DNA of 64,000 bases from Dipteris shenzhenensis (Eukaryota; Polypodiophyta; Polypodiopsida; Gleicheniales), in NCBI GenBank assembly GCA_047967505.1, contig CM106540.1. The stretch is one strand, 5' to 3'. This document shows positions 62,910 to 64,000 of the stretch, piece by piece. Position 1 is the first letter of the stretch, and each line of letters opens with the position of its first letter. Made by a program: the position numbers and the translations under genes. The notes under the pieces were generated by a model. That model was given only the letters and a program-made list of their open reading frames with translations, searched no databases and was not told the origin of the DNA.

Positions 62910-64000
62910 GTACCTCACAAGCTCACCCATCTTCTAAATACAATCCTTCACGTCCTTCGATGCACTATGAGAAATGCTAGTAGGTAGTATGAACTGAACA
63001 CACGAGGAATGGTTGATTAGTTGCTTCTAATTCACTCACAAATTTGAAAGGAAAAAGATATTATGAACATAAAATACTTACTTGGAGCATCTTGTGCCAA
63101 TCATGAGATTTCAAGCCATATAATTGCTCTACGCCTCTTTTCTTGCTCTTTGTAAAGGCCCCCTTCAAACACCTCATGCATCCAGTGGGAGTACGAATTG
63201 TAGTAATAGCGTGATTCACTGCCACCATCTCTAGCTTTGATAACCTCCATGGTGCACGAGGTAAAAAAACATGCCCATTTGGTCTCTCTTGTGGCCAAGT
63301 GTCACGCATCCTCCATGTGGTACGTAGATCCTCCCTTATGCCTACGGAATCTCGTGTCCCATTCAAATGTTCCCAAATGGTAGATGCCACATTCTTAAAG
63401 ATATGCATGGGATCAAGTAGGTGATTGATCTTGAGGTGGGACCAATATGGTAAACAATAAAAGATGGAGTATCTAAACAAAAGCTAGTGTTAGTGGGCAA
63501 TCTTTATTTCCAGCCAATATAGTACACAATAGTTACAAACCCTTACCGGATCATGCCAAGTGGTGGAGGAGTCGTGGAACCATCCCAAATTCTCATCCAA
63601 TCTCCTGCAGTAAGTGATTGTGGGAGGACTTCATTCCAAGGGGCAACATATCTAGGATGATCAGGTGGGAGAAATCGATGGTGATTCTCATAGATGACCT
63701 TATTCAATGTGTCTGCCCATGAGGCAACAAGCGAAGGACCATAAACAGGACATGCATGGTAATCTGATGTAGTGAGACCTGAACAATAGACACAATTAAG
63801 AGTTGAAGGTGGGTTTAGGGTGCCACATCCTTTGCCTACTCATAATCAGAAGTGCAATGCTTACCTGAACACTTGCCATAGCCTGGGAAGTCATGCGTCG
63901 TCCACCGGAGTTCTCCACTTTACGATCTACTATGACATCACTCAGACAGGAGATGCACAGGGGAAGGACATCATGGCCTTCATGCACTCTGTAATTGCTA
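62910..64000 (-). pseudogene. CACTA transposase TNP2 (Transposase_21), exons with introns
   Basis: The 5' part is cut by the window end. Clear introns are 63779-63864, 63473-63546 and 62994-63081, all GT...AG on the minus strand. Exons read H-D-F-P-G-Y-G-K-C-S-G, then L-T-T-S-D-Y-H-A-C-P-V, H-H-R-F-L-P-P-D-H-P-R-Y (TNP2 landmark), Y-S-I-F-Y-C-L-P-Y-W, L-D-P-M-H-I-F-K-N-V, L-K-S-H-D-W-H-K-M-L-Q and F-I-L-P-T-S. A stop sits near 62930. The transposase would excise and insert the element, but with this stop and a probable frame loss near 62910 it is likely dead. Confidence 0.85.

Larger units (their letters stand above)
60793..64000 (-). mobile_element. CACTA (En/Spm) transposon, runs off the window
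   Basis: A TNP2-type transposase with DUF4218-like and DUF4216-like parts runs on the minus strand from beyond the window end to about 61266. Between 60793 and about 61060, variants of GC(A/G)TCTATTAG recur, as in CACTA subterminal repeats. CACAACAACAC at 60793 may be the terminal repeat. The other end is outside the window, so ends and target duplication cannot be checked. Confidence 0.8.

Noticed and set aside
1-64000. CRISPR arrays, bacterial defence systems, phage genes or rRNA
   Set aside because: None of the expected repeats or motifs were seen, and gene content is clearly plant nuclear.

Overview
The window looks like nuclear DNA of a land plant with a large, repeat-rich genome, most likely a gymnosperm or fern; the sequence does not settle which. 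The reasons are Ty3/Gypsy elements primed by initiator tRNA-Met (one a chromovirus), several Ty1/Copia families, plant-type L1 elements whose ORF1 has a CCHC knuckle or a DUF4283-like segment, a CACTA (En/Spm) transposase of the TNP2 type with introns, and a fragment of a plant dual-specificity phosphatase gene. No bacterial or organellar operon structure, rRNA or CRISPR array was seen. Nearly every coding stretch carries stops, frameshifts or deletions, so the window is mostly a stratified record of transposon insertions.

Layout. 1-6690: two decayed copies (A1, A2) of one LINE family (A), with a fragment of another LINE (4480-4940) between them. 6690-21640: a third copy (A3) split twice. A 5.4-kb hAT-like insertion (7459-12885, exact 8-bp target duplication) carries an L1 element (about 8260-12723). 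A chromovirus-type Gypsy element (13288-20391) has its gag-protease block inverted. 21863-25520: exons of a host gene, probably a PHS1-like phosphatase, interrupted by a miniature LTR element (23070-23810) and an antisense LINE fragment. 25934-28924: a second copy of the same L1, with near-matching 15-bp flanking repeats. 28940-32550: no gene recognised. 32590-44530: an old Copia element (Copia-1) holding three later insertions: a 767-bp terminal-inverted-repeat element with a tRNA-like segment, a 495-bp polyadenylated retrocopy, and a complete Copia-2 (36918-44075). 44830-49440: a LINE with a DUF4283-like ORF1, split by an internally deleted Copia-3 (46284-49319, exact 5-bp target duplication). 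51600-54420: a second, non-chromoviral Gypsy pol on the minus strand. 55166-55243: a perfect 78-bp palindrome. 58600-60783: a satellite array of about 183 bp with a three-monomer higher-order repeat. 60793 to the window end: a CACTA element on the minus strand that runs off the window.

Nothing here suggests genes working together as a pathway. The value lies in the readable nesting order: in five cases, removing the inserted DNA and one target repeat rejoins the host reading frame or motif. The most unusual items are the intra-element inversion in the Gypsy element, two short Copia fragments embedded as apparent filler DNA, the tRNA-like sequence inside a TIR element, and the higher-order satellite abutting the CACTA element.
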